A stretch of 14,889 bases of DNA from Endozoicomonadaceae bacterium (GTDB lineage: Bacteria; Pseudomonadota; Gammaproteobacteria; Pseudomonadales; Endozoicomonadaceae). The stretch lies in NCBI GenBank assembly GCA_023146365.1, contig JAGLCE010000100.1:1-14889 (forward strand). The letters run 5' to 3'. The notes below the pieces were generated by a model that was not told the origin of the DNA, searched no databases, and saw only the letters and a list, made by a program, of their open reading frames with translations. Shown here piece after piece: positions 14,219-14,889 of the stretch; positions within the stretch are counted from its first letter, which is position 1, and each line of letters starts with the position of its first letter. The position numbers and the translations under genes are program-made.

Positions 14219-14587
14219 ATGTATAAATATTTACTTTGCATAATTGCGGTTCTTCTGCTTTCTGGATGTGCCACTATATTTACTGGCTCTTTTGACAATG
14301 TAACATTCAAATCGATTCCAGATGGTGCAAAGGTTCACATTAATGGGAATTTAGTGGGTAAAACACCTATGACATTGCTTATCAAGAGAAACATTAGCCC
14401 ACCGCAGGTTATGTTTAGACTTGATGATTATGAGTCTCGTCATATAATGATGAATAATTCTTTTAATGTCGTATCAATATTTAATTTTTTCTTCTGGCCA
14501 GGGTTTTTCATTGATCTTGCGACAGGAGCGTTAATGAAATATGACGTTGTTACGTATGAAGCCGATCTTGAGGCGAAGAAGAAATAG
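14219..14587 (+). CDS. Small PEGA-domain lipoprotein
   Basis: Predicted lipoprotein of 122 residues. The signal peptide MYKYLLCIIAVLLLSGC ends in a clear lipobox LSGC with the lipidated Cys at 17. The segment VTFKSIPDGAKVHINGNLVG (28-47), followed by KTPMTLLI, is a PEGA domain, a beta-rich extracytoplasmic module. Near residues 89-112 a hydrophobic stretch (FNFFFWPGFFIDLATGALMKYD) occurs in many similar small lipoproteins of unknown function; it may lie at the membrane. The end is Lys-rich. AAGGA at 14204-14208 lies ten bases before the ATG. It begins just downstream of the attC-like site in the same orientation, as a cassette gene would, but no second attC follows it in the window. Codon use is AT-rich. 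Its cellular role is not known to me. Confidence 0.85.
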   Translation: MYKYLLCIIAVLLLSGCATIFTGSFDNVTFKSIPDGAKVHINGNLVGKTPMTLLIKRNISPPQVMFRLDDYESRHIMMNNSFNVVSIFNFFFWPGFFIDLATGALMKYDVVTYEADLEAKKK

Positions 14588-14889
14588 TGGGCAGGTCAAT
14601 ATCCGCAGTGGGCTGATGCCTTACTAGCATACTTAGAGGCATATATAAAAGCACCAACTATTGATTAAAAGCAAAGACTAAAGATCGAAAACCTGGTCGA
14701 TATTTAAGTTTCTTAAGCAGTGTATAAGAGTAATAATAATTATTATTCACTCGAGGGCAAATAATTTGTAATGGCCCAGACTTTATCTGACATTTATTGA
14801 TTTTTAATTGGTGTCTGTCAGTTTAGGTTTGAGCTAAATTCTTCTCAGCCAAAATCGATTTTACTAGGTAGTGTTCACAATTCTGTGTC
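14588..14889. other. Non-coding, AT-rich end of the window
   Basis: No gene is visible in these 302 bases. A 25-base near-perfect palindrome lies at 14728-14752. CTGACA (14787-14792) and TGTCAG (14816-14821) form a short inverted repeat. The last 20 or so bases, including TTCACAATTCTGTGTC, resemble the ends of some insertion sequences, but the window stops before any transposase. Confidence 0.5.
14728..14752. repeat. AT-rich palindrome after the lipoprotein gene
   Basis: GAGT (14728-14731) and ACTC (14749-14752) flank the perfect 16-base palindrome at 14732-14747, made of AAT/ATT triplets, with one unpaired C. No T run follows, and it is 140 bases past the lipoprotein stop. It may be a hairpin at the mRNA end, a protein-binding site, or a cruciform-prone site. 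Confidence 0.7.

Overview
The window looks like a gammaproteobacterial chromosome segment, probably from a marine or host-associated lineage near the Oceanospirillales/Pseudomonadales. The basis is gene order and family resemblance: the blocks perM, bcp, dapA-bamC-purC and cysM-rlmD-relA-mazG match arrangements known from that group, and the proteins read close to their E. coli and Pseudomonas counterparts. I cannot fix the genus from sequence alone.

Layout. Bases 1-1350 hold a TusA-family sulfur carrier overlapping a PerM/AI-2E-family membrane protein. Bases 1387-1893, on the minus strand, hold a Bcp/PrxQ peroxiredoxin that lacks the usual nearby resolving cysteine. Bases 2142-4973 hold dapA, bamC (lipoprotein of the outer-membrane assembly machine) and purC, closed by a hairpin terminator. 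Bases 4974-5770 are an unusually long, partly AT-rich non-coding gap between two conserved blocks, with three DnaA-box-like 9-mers and a small ORF with a good ribosome site. Bases 5771-11236 hold cysM, rlmD, relA and mazG, all on the plus strand; relA and mazG are separated by 3 bases.

After about 11240 the character changes. The DNA becomes visibly more AT-rich, genes are sparse, and short tandem duplications, palindromes and a decayed gene appear. This accessory part contains a small unknown minus-strand gene, an ankyrin-repeat protein of 458 residues, a broken periplasmic rhodanese, an integron-attC-like site, and a small PEGA-type lipoprotein. No integrase, complete transposase, tRNA, rRNA or CRISPR array is visible.

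How the genes fit together. The core genes are housekeeping: lysine/diaminopimelate (dapA), purine (purC) and cysteine (cysM) synthesis, outer-membrane biogenesis (bamC), 23S rRNA methylation (rlmD), the stringent response (relA) and nucleotide-pool cleaning (mazG). The last three sit at the translation/nucleotide interface and are probably cotranscribed. The best leads for a second look are the attC-like site with its flanking cassette-like genes, the decayed rhodanese between two 22-base-period duplications, and the DnaA-box-like cluster in the purC-cysM gap. I see no convincing complete new defence or mobile system.
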